Assembly (NCBI GenBank): GCA_010093515.1
Contig: MU001683.1
Location: 560,084 to 624,083, forward strand
Direction of reading: 5' to 3'
Source of the DNA: Lineolata rhizophorae
Lineage: Eukaryota; Ascomycota; Dothideomycetes; Lineolatales; Lineolataceae
Length of the DNA stretch: 64,000 nucleotides
The notes under the pieces: model-generated
Told to the model about the DNA's origin: nothing
Database searches by the model: none
Seen by the model: the letters and a program-made list of their open reading frames with translations, nothing else
Translations under genes and position numbers: made by a program
Part shown: piece by piece, positions 37,089 through 50,541 of the stretch
Numbering within the stretch: position 1 is the stretch's first letter
Layout of the letters: the number at the start of each line of letters is the position of its first letter

Positions 37089-38317
37089 TCACCTATCTGG
37101 AAGCATGTTCCGCACCGCTTTCCAGTACCATCGCGGTACAGTCTGCTCGATCTCGTCTTTCGACAGCCATTGAAAGTCGCTCAGACCGAGCTTGTTGCCC
37201 TGCAAATTGGCCTGGCCGGCCATGATTCGAGTCTTCATGTAGAACGTCTTCTCGCCTAGCTCCTCCGACTGCCTGTGCGCATTGTAGAAGCTCTCCTTGT
37301 ATTTACGCTCGTAATGCCCGATGGGATGGTTTCCGAGAAACCAGGTGTTCATATCAATGCCTGCTGCTTCTCCGAGGATATGCTCTGCGGCCTAAAAGTC
37401 TCGAATTAGTGCATGCTTGTGTGCGGATTATGTAGAAAAGTATTGGGACCAAGATACCTCGCGCAAGCTCTCGGCCCTAAACATGCGCCTCTCCGGGAAC
37501 TTCCACTCCCCCTCTTCATTTTTCACCATCAAATACAACGTTCTCTGCAACTGCCTGTTCAAGCTGCGAGTATTACCCTGCCTATCCGCCTCCGTCACTC
37601 TCGGCTGCGGCCTCTCCACCACAACCTTCTTCTTCGCCTCTTGCCCCTCGCCCTCCCCATCCAACTTCGTGTCTTCCGCCTCCCTGACCAACGCCTCGAC
37701 CTGGGCGTCCGGCTCGCTCTCCTTGGCGCCGACCAGCACCTCGTCGTTCCAGCCCTCCTCCCCGTACGGCGTGTACCGCCCGACGTCGTGCGCGGGTGTC
37801 AGCCGCTCCCTGGCCTTGCGCTTCCAGTCCAGGTGCGCCGGCGTCCCGCGCTTGAAGTAGAAGTTGGTCGTGAAGGGCATCGCGAGGCGCTCATTTAGCC
37901 GCCGCTGGTATAGGAAGAAGGCCTTCTCGAAGTCGTGCAGGTCGCGCGTGATGAGCGGCGCCCGCGAGAGCACCACGCCCGCTCGGACCGCGTACTCCTT
38001 AGGCAAAGGCCGCTGGGTGACCGGCGCTGTCGGGTCAGTGGTCGAGGTCGGAGACGGAGGTGCCTGTGGCTCGGCTGCAGTCGGTGTGGATGCGGCGGCA
38101 GCGGAATAGGCGTGCCGGAGGATCGAGAAGGTGGGTTCGTGGCAGCTCCGACATCGTGTCTCCTTTACGGGCCAGTAGCCTGCGATGCACATCAGCATGA
38201 AAGTCGATTGAGAAACAAGTGTTAGTGCAGCTTACCAGCCTGGCTAGCTAGCCTCCGCGCACTTCTTGGTCCGGAGTTCATCCCTCTCAATGGGGCGATG
38301 GTAGCTCCGACGGTCAT
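37089..38317 (-). CDS. MRPL17: Mitochondrial large ribosomal subunit protein mL46 (MRPL17)
   Basis: Predicted exons are 38317-38236, 38179-37458 and 37391-37089, in phase, giving 368 residues. The N-terminus (MTVGATIAPLRGMNSGPRSA, then RRLASQAG) is basic and Ser-rich, a mitochondrial targeting sequence. The body shows PLPKEYAVRAGVVLSRAPLI, then TLYLMVKNEEGEWKFPERRM and AAEHILGEAAGIDMNTWFLG. These belong to the Nudix-like fold of this ribosomal protein, which keeps the fold but not the hydrolase activity. The C-terminus (KLGLSDFQWLSKDEIEQTV) matches the family end. It is a structural part of the mitoribosome. The middle (EAEDTKLDGEGEGQEAKKK) is a charged insertion of low complexity. Confidence 0.92.
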
Positions 38318-39452
38318 GGTTCAAAAAAGTTGGGATGATGCGACACGCGAGCCGCGAAAGCGATCCCTGGCGTTACAGGCATGCACGTGACTTCGCTTCG
38401 CGTTTGAAATTCTTTTTGGTTTGAGCTTCTGGGAATTTTCTTCTCTCTCTAACAACGGCATGAATCCTTATCACCAATTGCTCGCTCATTCCATTTACCC
38501 TCGAGCAATAGGTCATTTAAATGTGCCAAGAAGGACATTGGCAGTCTTTTCGCTAACTGTACCTGCTTCTCCAAGGTGTACGGTTAGATAGACACTGCTA
38601 ACATTTCGTGACTGCTCCTTGTAGTATTTCTTCATTTTTGAGAGACGAAATCATTGCTTCTACACAGTACTCCAAGCACTTTGTGTGGGCCCTCTTGGTT
38701 AGAGCATGCACAAATTTTGCAACTCGCCAAGACGATGTGCCTCCGCCCCTAAGACTCGTAGACTCTTGGGAAATTTTGACTTGGTGTGGATAGTTAAGTC
38801 TTACACAATGCTGATAAAATTTGGAAGCCAAAAGCGCGTCTAGTGCTCTAGGTGATACACTTCACTTGCTGACTCCTTTTCAATGGTGATTACTATCTTC
38901 GTTTTCTTTGGTGGGGTAAAAAGGATTAAATAAATAAGGACGCTCGTTTTACTCATTTTTAATACACAGCACATGCACAATCCGAGTACGATTGCAACAG
39001 GAATTGGTTTGGTTTGGTTTGGTTTGTTTCATTTACCCTGACCTCTCCCTGCTACGGGATATGCAGGCTACAACTACTCGGCTATCTCTACATGGGTCTA
39101 TGAAAAGTACTAGTACATGCAAAAGGGTGGTCTATCGTGGTCTGTGGTTTGATTGTGTGTTTGGGTTTTCGTCCGTTCTAGGTGTAGGAGAGCTCTGTGT
39201 CTGGTCCCTGTCTGAAACAGGAATTGGTAAGGCCGCTTTTTGGTCCTAGAAGGTAAGATTCGTGCCACACATAGCCACCACCAATCCCAGGCTCCCAATT
39301 CATTCGAACGTTACTAAGTTCAAGCCCTGCCAATGCGTAATAATATTCGTAGAAACGTTGAGGTCCTGGGCCAACCAGCCTTTAGTGACAGATAGCCCAC
39401 CAAACCAATTCGGTCCGTCCTCCATCCGTCGTCTGCCCCAAATACCTGTAAC
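38318..39452. other. Intergenic, no gene recognised
   Basis: Between the mL46 start and the P450 stop. The mL46 promoter occupies the left end. A (TTGGT)n repeat lies at about 39004-39027. The open frames here are short and unrelated to known families. Confidence 0.4.
39004..39027 (+). repeat. (TTGGT)n microsatellite
   Basis: About four and a half tandem copies of TTGGT/TTTGG lie in the intergenic DNA downstream of the P450 gene. Confidence 0.7.
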
Positions 39453-41383
39453 CTAGTACGCCATCTGGTCCCGCACCTTGTATTTTAAGAACACAGGCTC
39501 ATCCGGCTTCCCCGCCGACGTACCATTGCGATCAATCTTCGGCAGCCTTGATGTCAAATTGCCGTTCTCGTCCACGAGTTCAAAGTCGAACATAGCAAGG
39601 AAGAACGCCGTAACGATGCGAACCTCGAGCTGTGCGAACTACACGTCACCAATGTCAGCAGTGGGTCTTATAAATGCGCCTGAGACGTGGGATACAAGCA
39701 GCACGTACTCTCATTCCCAGACACGGATGTCGGCCGACACCCCAGCCAAGATACGCCCAATGCACCTTCTGGTCCTCCGCACGTTCAGGTAAGTAGCGTG
39801 ACGGGTCCCAGTAGTCGGGTTCCGGATAGATGTTCGGGTTCATGTGCACCTCGTCGATGTGGTACGTCTGCGAAAAAAAAGGCAACTAGTCAGCAAAACT
39901 GTCTAACCTCAACTTCTAGCCCCCCAACCCCAAACTGGCAAACCAAAACCAGAGCAACCAATAACGTACCACAAACGCCCCGTTCGGAATAATCTCCTTG
40001 CCCACTGGGATATCCCTGCCGGTATTGTTCCTCCGGAATGCAGTGCCGCGCGTCTGCAACCTGATGCTTTCGCGCAAACACATCTCGACAACGGGGAACT
40101 CTTCCTCCCACGCGCTGTCAGGAAGCGCTGCCAAGGTTTCAGCTAGTGGCGCGTTGGCGTCTTTACGGTGCCGTGCTGCGACCGACTCGACTTCGCCGCG
40201 CGCCTTGGCCATCCACTCCGAATTCGTCGCCAGGTACATGCAGATGGCAGCGGCATTGATGCCAGTGTTGAGGAGGCCGGCGAAGAGGGCGCCAACGACA
40301 AACTATGGGACACAAGGAGGAATCGAGATTGTTAGTACAAGGGTGAGAGCAGAGAGGAGAGAAATGAGGGCTGGACGATGCCCGCGAAAGGATAGCTTAC
40401 CACCATGATCTGCCCGATAGTGTCGCCTTCGTCGAGCAGGAATTGTAAAGCGTCGTTGTCGCGCTTGCCGAGCTTTTTGCGCTCCTCGGCCACCTTGCGG
40501 AACATCATGTAGAGACGGGCGCCGGCGAAGTCACGCTTGATGCGGGCGGGCGTGGGTAGCCATGGGAACAGGATTCCCGTCGACGTGGCGCTCTTGTCGA
40601 TGTATTCAAAGAGCGCCAGGGTCTTTTCGAGCAGGACGGGGTCGTCGGCGAAGTCGTTGCAGCCCACCGTGCGCATCGTGAGCTGGAAGACGATCTTGTA
40701 GATGATGTCGAACGGCTCCATTATGCCGGAGTTGGCATCCGCGAAGGGCTGAAGCTTAGCGCGCACATCGGAGATGAGGTTTGGCAGATCTTTAGGAAGT
40801 GGTAAGTAAATGCATGTTAAGTCCGCCTGGGGCTCCTTAATGGAATAATGAAGCCAACTCACTCCGATATATGTTCTCTCGCTTCACCAGCTGGATCAAC
40901 CGCTTGCCAAAGTGTTGACTGAACTTCGATTCGCCCTCTGAAAACTCCAGTTTGGGTGGTTTGGCGTTCTGACCAAAAAGAACGGCATATCTAAGAAACC
41001 GTCAGCGTCTGCCGATCGAACCGCGGGAATAATAGTAAATCAGGTGGAGCCGACCCTTCGCTGAAGCTCAAGGCCCTATTTTCAAAGAATACCTGTCGAC
41101 CTTGTTCACTAGTCAGGCCAATGACGTTCAACTTGCCGACATAGAAGCTGAAATTGCCAGTCGACGTCTGCGACTTCCCGCTGTCGAAGAGCTCACGGCG
41201 CTTGCGAAAGAAGTCAATGGCGCCAAGAACTGGGTAGTTCTCCCGAATGACTTTAGGCGCGCCGGCTGGGAAAGCTGGTCGCAAGAGGTAGTTGTAGAGG
41301 AAGACTGCCACAGCGCTGAGTGCGAGAACGAAAAGGGCATTCGTGAGCAAGACCCCGTCGTAGACGGCGGTTCTGATCAGCAT
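39453..41383 (-). CDS. Cytochrome P450 monooxygenase, CYP7/CYP8-like
   Basis: Predicted exons are 41383-41055, 40990-40863, 40789-40401, 40302-39970, 39867-39709 and 39638-39453, all in phase, giving 507 residues. An N-terminal membrane anchor (ALFVLALSAVAVFLYNYLL) precedes the proline-rich hinge. The K-helix ExxR is CLRESIRLQ (E360, R363), and the haem loop is LGWGVGRHPCLGMRFAQLE with the thiolate C442. The first aromatic of the usual FxxGxRxCxG is Trp here. The I-helix reads GALFAGLLNTGINAA, so the usual acid-alcohol pair of AGx(D/E)T is replaced by Leu-Asn. Such changes are known in the CYP7/CYP8 type and some isomerase-like P450s. The substrate is unknown and there is no partner gene cluster. 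Confidence 0.93.
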
Positions 41384-41446
41384 GGTGGACAGTTGATGCG
41401 GGGTGCTTGTTTCTGAGGCTCGCCGCTCAGAGGGAGTGACACCGCG

Positions 41447-41454
41447 TATATAAA
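41447..41454 (-). promoter_or_regulatory. TATA box of the P450 gene
   Basis: TATATAAA on the plus strand (TTTATATA on the gene's strand) lies 64 bases before the P450 start codon at 41383, within a plain promoter-like context. Confidence 0.45.
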
Positions 41455-42876
41455 GGTCTGTGACCAGAAGAGGAGGTCTTCTGTTAAATAACAGCGGGCC
41501 GGCAAAGCAACAGGGCAGGGCAGAGCGGCAGCTAGCCTAGCCGAGCAAATCAGAAAACAATGTTTCAGTTACGCGAGTGTCTACGTGGAGAAAGAAAGGC
41601 GGGTGGGAATGTACATACGTTTAATTTTGAAGATTGGCACTATCCCTGGCGCTGTGCTCGGAAGCGATCGTTTCCGATGGATGGGGTGGTAATTGCTTCG
41701 CCCTAGACTCTGTAGAACGAGGAGACAGGCGCGCCAATTGCTTGGCCAGTGACGATGGGAATTGAGCTCATGGAAGAGGTTATGTTTCTGTTCGACTTGG
41801 GCGCCTTATTTTTGGGGGCCTGACGGCTAGCTACGCTCAGCTAATGAGGTTGGAAAATGGCTCGCGGCGCCATTCTTCGACTCAAATCCTTTTAAAATCT
41901 AGGTGGCTTCGTTTTCAGGCCGAGCTGGGCGCCCGAATGGCATTCTATCCGGCTGCGAGATAAGTTCTAAGGTAGGTACCTACATACTGCAGGCCAACCA
42001 GACGAGGCGCAAACACGGCAAAGAACGGGATCCTGGACTGGCACACGGCAAGTGCGGGATCGGGCTAGGATGACGATGATACCTACGGTATCCTTCTCTA
42101 CGGCAAAGAGGTCTGAGAAAGTTCTCCAAGCGACCTGCCATACCCTGCCACTCATCTGCTACACACCCGCACTAGCATTAGCTTGCATGACGACGCCCAA
42201 TCACGGTCCAATGCGAGACGGGACTTGCTCTTCGCTTAGGTATATACATGCTACCGAGGGCGATCGATTGGCAGGGTCAACCAGTGTCTGTACTATGTAC
42301 GGTACATAGGTACATGGTATGTATACGGAAGGCCGAGAAACAGACAGTATCACTCACGCTAGCGAAGCAGAGTACTATATGGAAGCGCGGCGCCGAGGTG
42401 TGCAATCAAGAGCTGGCGACGATGCTAGCGGGCTAAGTCTTCTCTGAAAGGCCCTGGAACTCCTTGCTGGATGACCGAGCGATACCATGACGCCTCATCG
42501 CCTCCAAGGTGTTGCCGTCGGCCGAGCACGGCTCGCGGATGTTCCGAAAAGTGTCCCCAGAGTGGCGATGCGGGGCGGTTCGACAGATCTTCAGGCTCAA
42601 GGCCGGATCCCTGCCACGGGAATAGGTATCCGGACCTCTACCGCGAGCATGTATCAGGGCTGTCCTCGGTCGAAGAACACAAAAGTCCTTGCTTGTGTTT
42701 TGACGCCCGCTTGAGCATGCGACCAGAAAATATCGAGAGCATTATGCGACGCTGCTACGAGGCGGCATGGGAGTTCCAGATGGGAGGCGACCCAATCGCC
42801 AAGCTGCTGAGGTGCGGTCGCTGCGGCGGTGCGCCTCGCGCCGCCGCCGATGACTTGACCCTACAGCCAGCATGCA

Positions 42877-42910
42877 GCGGCGGCGGCGGCAGCAGCAGCA
42901 GCAGCAGCAG
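42877..42910 (+). repeat. (CGG)n(CAG)n microsatellite in the RING-gene leader
   Basis: About four CGG triplets run straight into about seven CAG triplets, ending 60 bases before the start codon at 42970. It would be transcribed as part of the 5' untranslated region. Confidence 0.8.
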
Positions 42911-42969
42911 CTCCGCTCTCCACTTCCGCCCAAGCCCTTCACGACGCTCCGCTGCCCCCGCCGCTCGCC

Positions 42970-45900
42970 ATGGAGGGCACGCCGGTTGCTAGCGGACCAA
43001 GTGGCCTGGTGGACCTCGAGAAGGAGTTGACATGCTCGGTGAGTGCTTCCCCGCCCTCTCGGTTCCTCTTTCCTACGGCGTGTGGCCGGATGCGAAGCGG
43101 CACACGACACCGGGATTTCATCAGATGGCAAAAGCACTGTGCCGCAATACCGCGCTTGACTTGGGCAAAGCGCGCGCTTCACGAGATCCCTGTGACTTGC
43201 GACTTCTTGGCTGGTCTACCTATTGCAAGCGCTAACCCTGGCATAGATCTGCACAGACGTTCTGTACCAACCGCTCACTCTCCTCGACTGCCTCCACACC
43301 TTCTGCGGTGCCTGCCTCAAGGAATGGTTTACCTGGCAAGCCTCGCGCTCCAAGGATAATGCCAACCCGTATAGTTGCCCGTCGTGCCGCGCCACAGTGC
43401 GCGGCACTAAGCCGGACGCAAAGGTTTTTACCCTTCTCGACATGTACCTAAGAGTGAACCCAGGGCGCGGCAAATCAGATAAGGAGAAGGAGGACATTGC
43501 CAAATCGTATATGCCAGGCGACAATGTTATGCCGGAGGTACGGATAACTGTGGATCCCGACGAGGAGGCGGAGAGGCGTATGTTGGACGAGGCCATGGCA
43601 GAGAGTCTCCGAGAAGTTGGCATACCGGCAGAGGGACATGCGGCACCAAGTTCTGGTTCACGGTTGGAGCCAGAGGACCGGCGGAGAAGGGAAGCCAGCC
43701 GCGAAAGGAGGAGTCGGGATAGAAGGAATCGGGAGCGATCTGCACGGGGTTCAAGCAACGACAACAGGCAGGGCCAAGCCAGCTCGAGATCCACGGCTCC
43801 AGATCCTAGGCAGCCAGCACCACACGTCAATATTCCTCCGCGCCAAGTGGAGCACCAGTCTAGCCTGCGGTCACTTCTTAGTGCGACAGAGTTAGACTCT
43901 CAAGAAATGGAGGAAGAGATCATGCGTCAGATATTGGAAGAAGGGCTCCTGGAAGGCATTGACCTGAACAATATCGATGTGTCACAGGAGGAAGAAATCA
44001 GTGAGCGCATCGCCGAAGCATATCGACGCCGACAGAGGGACCGCGACTTGGAACGAGGACAGGAGCGAGAGCGAGCAAGGGAAAGGGGCGCTAGGGGGAG
44101 GGAGTCCCGCGCTCGCACCAGCCAATCCCAAACTCGGTCCCAAACTCGCGCCGAGTCGCAGTCGAGAAGGCGCCAGCATGTTAGGTCTGACAGTTCTACT
44201 CAGCCAGCGTCGCAACAGTCTAGGGATCCAAGACCTCCAGTTTCTCGGCCGCATTTGTTCGACGCCGTGAATGACGGCAACAGACGCCATCGTCGGAGAG
44301 CATCTAGCCAAGGTAGTTCGGGGAGGCAGAGAAGTGACAGCTCTGGTCGGCTTACCACAGATGCACACCCAAGACCTGCTACACGCTCTGCCAACGACCT
44401 TCCAGACCGTAGTCAGACGTTTCCGGAAGGCTCTGAGCGCCACCGGCCCTCTGCTCAGCACGAGCGCAGAATCACAGACCCTGAAAACGTGAGGCGCGCG
44501 GATAATCAGCGTGTTGGACAAACCAGGTCGGATTCCCAGCCTACTCAATCACCAAGACGGGCTGTTTTTGATGCGGAGATCTCAAATACTACGACAGGGC
44601 CTGTGTCAAGCGGATCCGCAGTTAGGACTTCTCCCCGCCCTGGGCACGATGCAACCTTCACTTTACGGCCTCGGCGAGCTTCAATAGGCACGCCCGGTAC
44701 CCCAGAGTCGCCAACTTCAGATCAAAGGCCATCGTCATCCTCGGCTGCACCACCACCTCAACCACGGCACTTGTATACCGAACCATCTATATCATGCGAC
44801 AAGTGCGGCAAGGGCCATATCGAACACGACCTCCACTTCAACTGCCCGAAGTGCAACGACGGCAAGTTCAATATCTGCCTGCAATGTTATCGCCTTGGCC
44901 AAGGCTGCCTCCACTGGTATGGTTTCGGGCACGCTGCGGCGGCGCGCTACGAGCAACGGGCGCCGCCGGAAGGGTATCCACCGGATCACGAGCGGCCTCA
45001 CGAGCTGACGGGCCACCGTTACCAGCGGCCCAAACACTCGCGCAACCGGAAAGCGCTCAGCAACGACCCGCGGCGGCTAGTCGACGAGGACCCCGCCAAG
45101 CGGCTCCAGGTGGGCGTCTTTTGCGACATCTGCCAGGCCTTTGCGAACAGCTGCTATTGGAAATGTGAGACGTGCAACGATGGTGCATGGGGTTTCTGCA
45201 ACACGTGTGTGAACCAAGGCCGGCACTGCACGCATCCGCTGCTGCCGCTCACCCACAAAGGGGGCAGCGCGTCCAAGTCCTCTCCAGATGGCGCGTCATT
45301 ATCCGGCGAGACAGCAGCTATCCCCAGCAGCCCACCTCCGCCCAGCAATCCCAACCACGGGCCTCTCCCCGCGCCCCCGCTGACGCCCAAATCCGCCTCC
45401 CTCATCCGCGGGCCCACCAACGCCGTCTTCCTAGCCAACATGCCCTTCCGGCCCCTCACCTTCAGCACCACGTGCGACCTGTGCCGGTACCCGATCCCGC
45501 CGTCACGCCGGCGCTTCCACTGCCCGCGCTGCGCCGCCGGCGATTATGACGTCTGCGCCTCGTGCTACCACTCGCTCGTCGCCTCGGGCCGCGTCGCGCC
45601 GGACAACGGTCACGCCGGCTGGCGCCGCTGCCTGCGCGGCCACCGCATGGTGGTCGTCGGCTACGAGGACCGCGCCGAGGGCCAGTGCCGCGTCGTCGAC
45701 CTGGACCTCGTTGGAGGGCTCGGGCTCGACGAGGGCGCCGCCGTCGCCGCCCAGGAGCAGCCGGGCGAGGCCGACGCCAGCGGTGCTGGCGCGGTCCCGC
45801 CGCCGACCTGGACCTGGCGCGAGGCCGACGGCTCGGTGCGCGCGGCCCGCGTCGGGTCCTCGGCGACGGCGGAGGACGCCGCGGTCGCCGCGGGAGGCTC

Positions 45901-46132
45901 GCCGCCGCCCCCGGCGCCCTTGCACTCGCGCTTCCCGCCGTCGGGCGGCGTCGGCTTGCGCGCCGTCGCCGTCTGGAGCTACTACCCGCCCGAGGGCGTC
46001 ACGGACGAGCTCATGTTCCCGCGCGGCGCCGAGATCCGCGAGGCGGCCAACATCAACGAGGCGTGGTTCTGGGGTTCGTACGCGGGGAGGCAGGGCTTGT
46101 TTCCGGGGAATTATGTTAGGCTTTTGCCGTGA
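42970..46132 (+). CDS. RING-finger protein with three ZZ-like zinc fingers and a C-terminal SH3 domain (putative E3 ubiquitin ligase)
   Basis: Predicted exons are 42970-43038 and 43247-46132, phase 0, giving 984 residues. Residues 22-70 form a C3HC4 RING (C22, C25, C38, H40, C43, C46, C67, C70; core LTLLDCLHTFCGACLKEW), so it should bring an E2 to a substrate. Next is a long Arg/Ser/Glu-rich, largely disordered region (about 130-530) with an acidic helical patch (MEEEIMRQILEEGLLEGIDL). Three cysteine-rich fingers follow: CDKCGKGH..CPKC..CLQC (about 539-580), CDICQAF..CETC..CNTC (about 650-690) and CDLCRYP..CPRC..CASC (about 767-806), ZZ-like in spacing. The last 60 residues are an SH3 domain (AVAVWSYYPPEGVTDELMFP, AWFWGSYAGRQGLFPGNYVR). 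The intron inside the first RING knuckle confirms the start. I know of this architecture only from uncharacterised fungal proteins. Confidence 0.9.
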
Positions 46133-49100
46133 AAGTTGATGGGATGTGGAGGCGTAGGTGCGACGTTTTGAATCGGGCTGTTTTGCTGAGTTTCGAGGGT
46201 GTTGCGTATACCATTATTTAGTCTTCGGGTCAGTATTTGGTTGGTTGGTGATGAAAATGCAAGCGTTGTCAGCTGTGAGACGAAAATTTTCTTCCCATTG
46301 GTCTAATTTTTATTCTGATCATTGATGACGGCCTAGAATGACATATCAGGCAAAAATATATGGGTTTATCGTGTTCAGCAATGTCCCAGAAAGCAATACA
46401 CCAGACCTATAGAAGGAACCGACTATCACAACTCATACACACACAGTGTATACGATTGGGTTGGCATGCCGTGCAACCACCAGCATCATTGTTTTGATTG
46501 GGATGGTGAAATTGCAAGTAATTTGGGAATATATCCGGGCGAGATCGGTCAATTTTTGAAAGACGAGGGCTTCCCTGTCTTCTCGAAATTCAACAGCGAA
46601 CACGAACCATCATGGAAAGGGCGTTGGAAGTGGTTGCCGTGGCGCTTCGCTTCGCTTCAGGTCAAGTCCCGGTGAAGTAGAAGCAGAGAGGGCTTTTCTA
46701 CAGCAACGGTTGTAATAAGGTTTCCGAGGTTGCACAGTCTAGAGCCCTGTCGATAGAAACTTTGGCAGGGAGGAAAATTTTAGCCCCATCGTTGTCGAGG
46801 CTTGGCTGCGGAGCACGCGGGGCTCAGAGAGGCAAGGACTGAGGCCTTTCTTTTTGCCTGTCCTCCAGTTAGGTACGCGCTCTCCGAAGGTTTCACGGAA
46901 GCATGGTGAGGCGATTGGTAGCAGACGGCGTTGACGACGAGGGCTGCGTACGTAGCATGCCGCTGGTGCTCCTTGTACCGCCGTACCATTTCTGTTCGAG
47001 GTTGGTGCTGCAGCGGGGGACGTCGATCCGTGTGCTGTGGCTTGAGCCGCTCGTCGAATGGGCTTGTGCTATCGGCGCGATTACCCAGAAAAGGCCTAAC
47101 GAGACGACGCAGATGGGGCCACCTTTTTCTCTCTTGCCCTCCGCTCTCCTGCAGAGCCAAGCCCAGCTTGGGGGACGAAAGCATTGGTAGATGTTATCTC
47201 TTCGCGACCTCGAGAGATGCCAGAGCCGTTTGGTCGCCTCGAGTTGTGTGGCACATGTACTGTGATGTCCGCAAACGGGAAGCTCAGGGTCCTCGGTCGG
47301 TCGCTCCTTTTGGGTTAAGCGCCAGAGCCGTTATCTCGGGACGAGGGGTGTGATGATCAGCCCCGAATTAGCAGCCCACTTTGCTCTGTTCGAATTTTGT
47401 ATCCGACCTCAGCACAACCGGCTTTTCACGCTGCAGTCACAATAATGTGCGCTGTGTAGTACCGTGTGGGATTTGTCTCGGACGCCTGCCTGCGGTCTCA
47501 TGGGCGCCATGCTGCTGGGCCATTCGCCTTATGACTTAGGTAGTAAGGCAGCATGCCTCATGCATATCAATGCCTCCCCGGACACTTGATGATACGTGGT
47601 TCTAGCAATGCGAAGGAACCGTTTTTGCCCGTTTGGGTCCGGGCATATTTTTCTTGCGAACCATTGCGCGCTCTTCTGTAATCCTTCAATTTGCTGTGGG
47701 GAACAGTATTATCTGTCGTCCGAACATGGGCAGCTTCGCTGTCCTCGCGGATACGTGGCATACTGAGGGGCATAAAATGCTCACATGAATCCTAGGCGCG
47801 CTTCCGAATTCGAGCAGACAGGTCGGCCCCCCATTGCCTGTAGGGGATCGCGATCGCCTTGGGCCTGAAAAAGATCCGTGGCTGCGTTCGCAGGATCCCA
47901 ATGGGAGGCACGGGAGAGCGATGAAATGTATGTTGCTAGCACAATTCCACATGCTGGTGGACATGCAGGACAACGTTCAACTGCGCCCAAATAGGTAGAC
48001 GGCTGTCGGCGGCGTCGAAGAGGAGCCGAGAGGGGGGAAATGGCTTGAGATTGCCTTGAGGGCTTTTCTTGCCGTCAAAGCGGTGACAAAGCGAGCTAAA
48101 GTCGAAGCCGGCGGGCTTGTCTCAGAGGACCGCCATCCTTCGTGTGCTAGCAGACCGTCGTTCCGGTAGCGCTGCGATATTGGTAAACCGGGCTAGGGCC
48201 GTTGTATATGGCAGATAAATGGGCAGTCCGAAGGCTGACACCGTGAATGAGTGCCGGGATTGCTCTCGAGCCCCCAGCTTGGCCGCCATCCGCGTCGTCC
48301 TGCGGCTTGCTGCCCCGGGTGGTCGGGAGCGCAGCTGCTAGGCCTCCTACTGCGTCTGCCGGGCCAGATGCAGGGCGGCGGAATATTGAATGACACGCAC
48401 GCTCGAGAAAGAGAACTAGCCCGGCGTTGGGGACAGGCCGGCTCGCGCCAGAGGTCAAGCGCGCCGTTGACCGCCCGGCGGCCTCAGATTAAAGCCACAG
48501 CCGGCGCGCGAATCACGTCGGCCGCGGGCATCCAGGCGGGCCCGGCTGCAGGCGCGGCCTGGCGTCCCGTCGTCTCTGCCACTGCGCCTCGCGCTGCGAC
48601 CGCCCGGCCCCGGCGAACAGGCCCTGCTGCGCTCGTCGGCCGCCCGCCCCAAGGACCGCCGCGCCGCGAGAGCACCGCTTGCTGCTCTGCCTGCCTGCCT
48701 CGACCGCCTGCGGCCCGCCGCTGTGCCGCAAGCTTCACCTCCCCCAACCACCTCACCTGCGCTTGCACCGCGCAACCCGCGTCTACTTCCCGCAGCGCCC
48801 GACCCCGTAGCAGCCATCCAGCTTGCTTCCCTTTCGACAATTCCCCGCCGCGCCCGCTGAGTCACCCTGAGCTCCTCCTGCTTGCCGCCGCTCCACGTCC
48901 CTCGGGCCCACCCGACGCGCCCCGCCGTTTTGATTCCTCCCCACGCCATCAACGCCCGCTCCAGATCTTACGTTTCGAGTTTCATAGCCCAGCCCTAGAT
49001 CCATCTAGCACGCGTCTACGCAGGTTGCTCGCGCCCATTTTTTTTCAGCTGCCGCACGGTGAGTTGCCCTCGTCCATTGCCCTTCGCTCCCCTCTCCCCC

Positions 49101-49518
49101 GTCGCCGCGCGTTTGCGAAGCCCCGGCTTGCGCTCTCTACAAACAAATTCCCGCTTCCGTCGCCGGATTCTTGGGCTAACGCGAGCCTGTCCCGCCCCTC
49201 TTTCTCGTCCTCGCGCAGGCCCGCACCGTCGTTCTGATAGTTCGTTGCCGCAGGTTTTTGAACATCGCCTCTCCTCTGTCGGAGCTCTGCGTGCCCTGTG
49301 CACGCCCTCCATCGCTTTATTTCCCGCCTCTCTTTCATACCCGCGCCCATCCATCCTTTTAACACTCTTCTCTTTGCCGATCCGCCTAACCGCCGAGGAC
49401 CCCGCGGAACGCGACACACTAGCAAGGGCTTTCCTCCAGCGACGCGCCCTGACCCTCCGACACTTATAACACACCTATCTTCTCTTATCGAACCCCGCCT
49501 TCATTCGAAGCCACAGTC
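46133..49518. other. Intergenic 3.4 kb, with the long CDC42 leader
   Basis: 46133-48200 is a mixed-composition stretch with only short frames (for example 46466-46675 plus and 46780-47184 minus) and no recognised family. From about 48500 to 49500 the plus strand becomes very pyrimidine-rich (C and T), as in the leader of a highly expressed fungal gene. GTGAGT at 49061 and CCGCAG near 49252 could bound an intron in the CDC42 5' untranslated region. The long frame 48251-49237 is an effect of this biased composition. Confidence 0.4.

Positions 49519-50541
<1,023 letters not shown>

Larger units (their letters stand above)
41384..42969. other. Divergent intergenic region (P450 promoter and RING-gene leader)
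   Basis: The P450 promoter lies at the left. Repeated GGTACATA/TACGTAC-like words occur around 41970-41990 and 42290-42325. From 42690 the DNA is GC-rich and is probably the leader of the RING gene, with a CGG/CAG repeat at 42877-42910. Frames here are short and unconvincing. Confidence 0.4.

Noticed and set aside
48251-49237. 328-codon plus-strand frame before CDC42
   Set aside because: It follows the C/T-rich composition of the CDC42 leader. The translation is Pro/Ser/Arg/Ala-rich and has no family resemblance.
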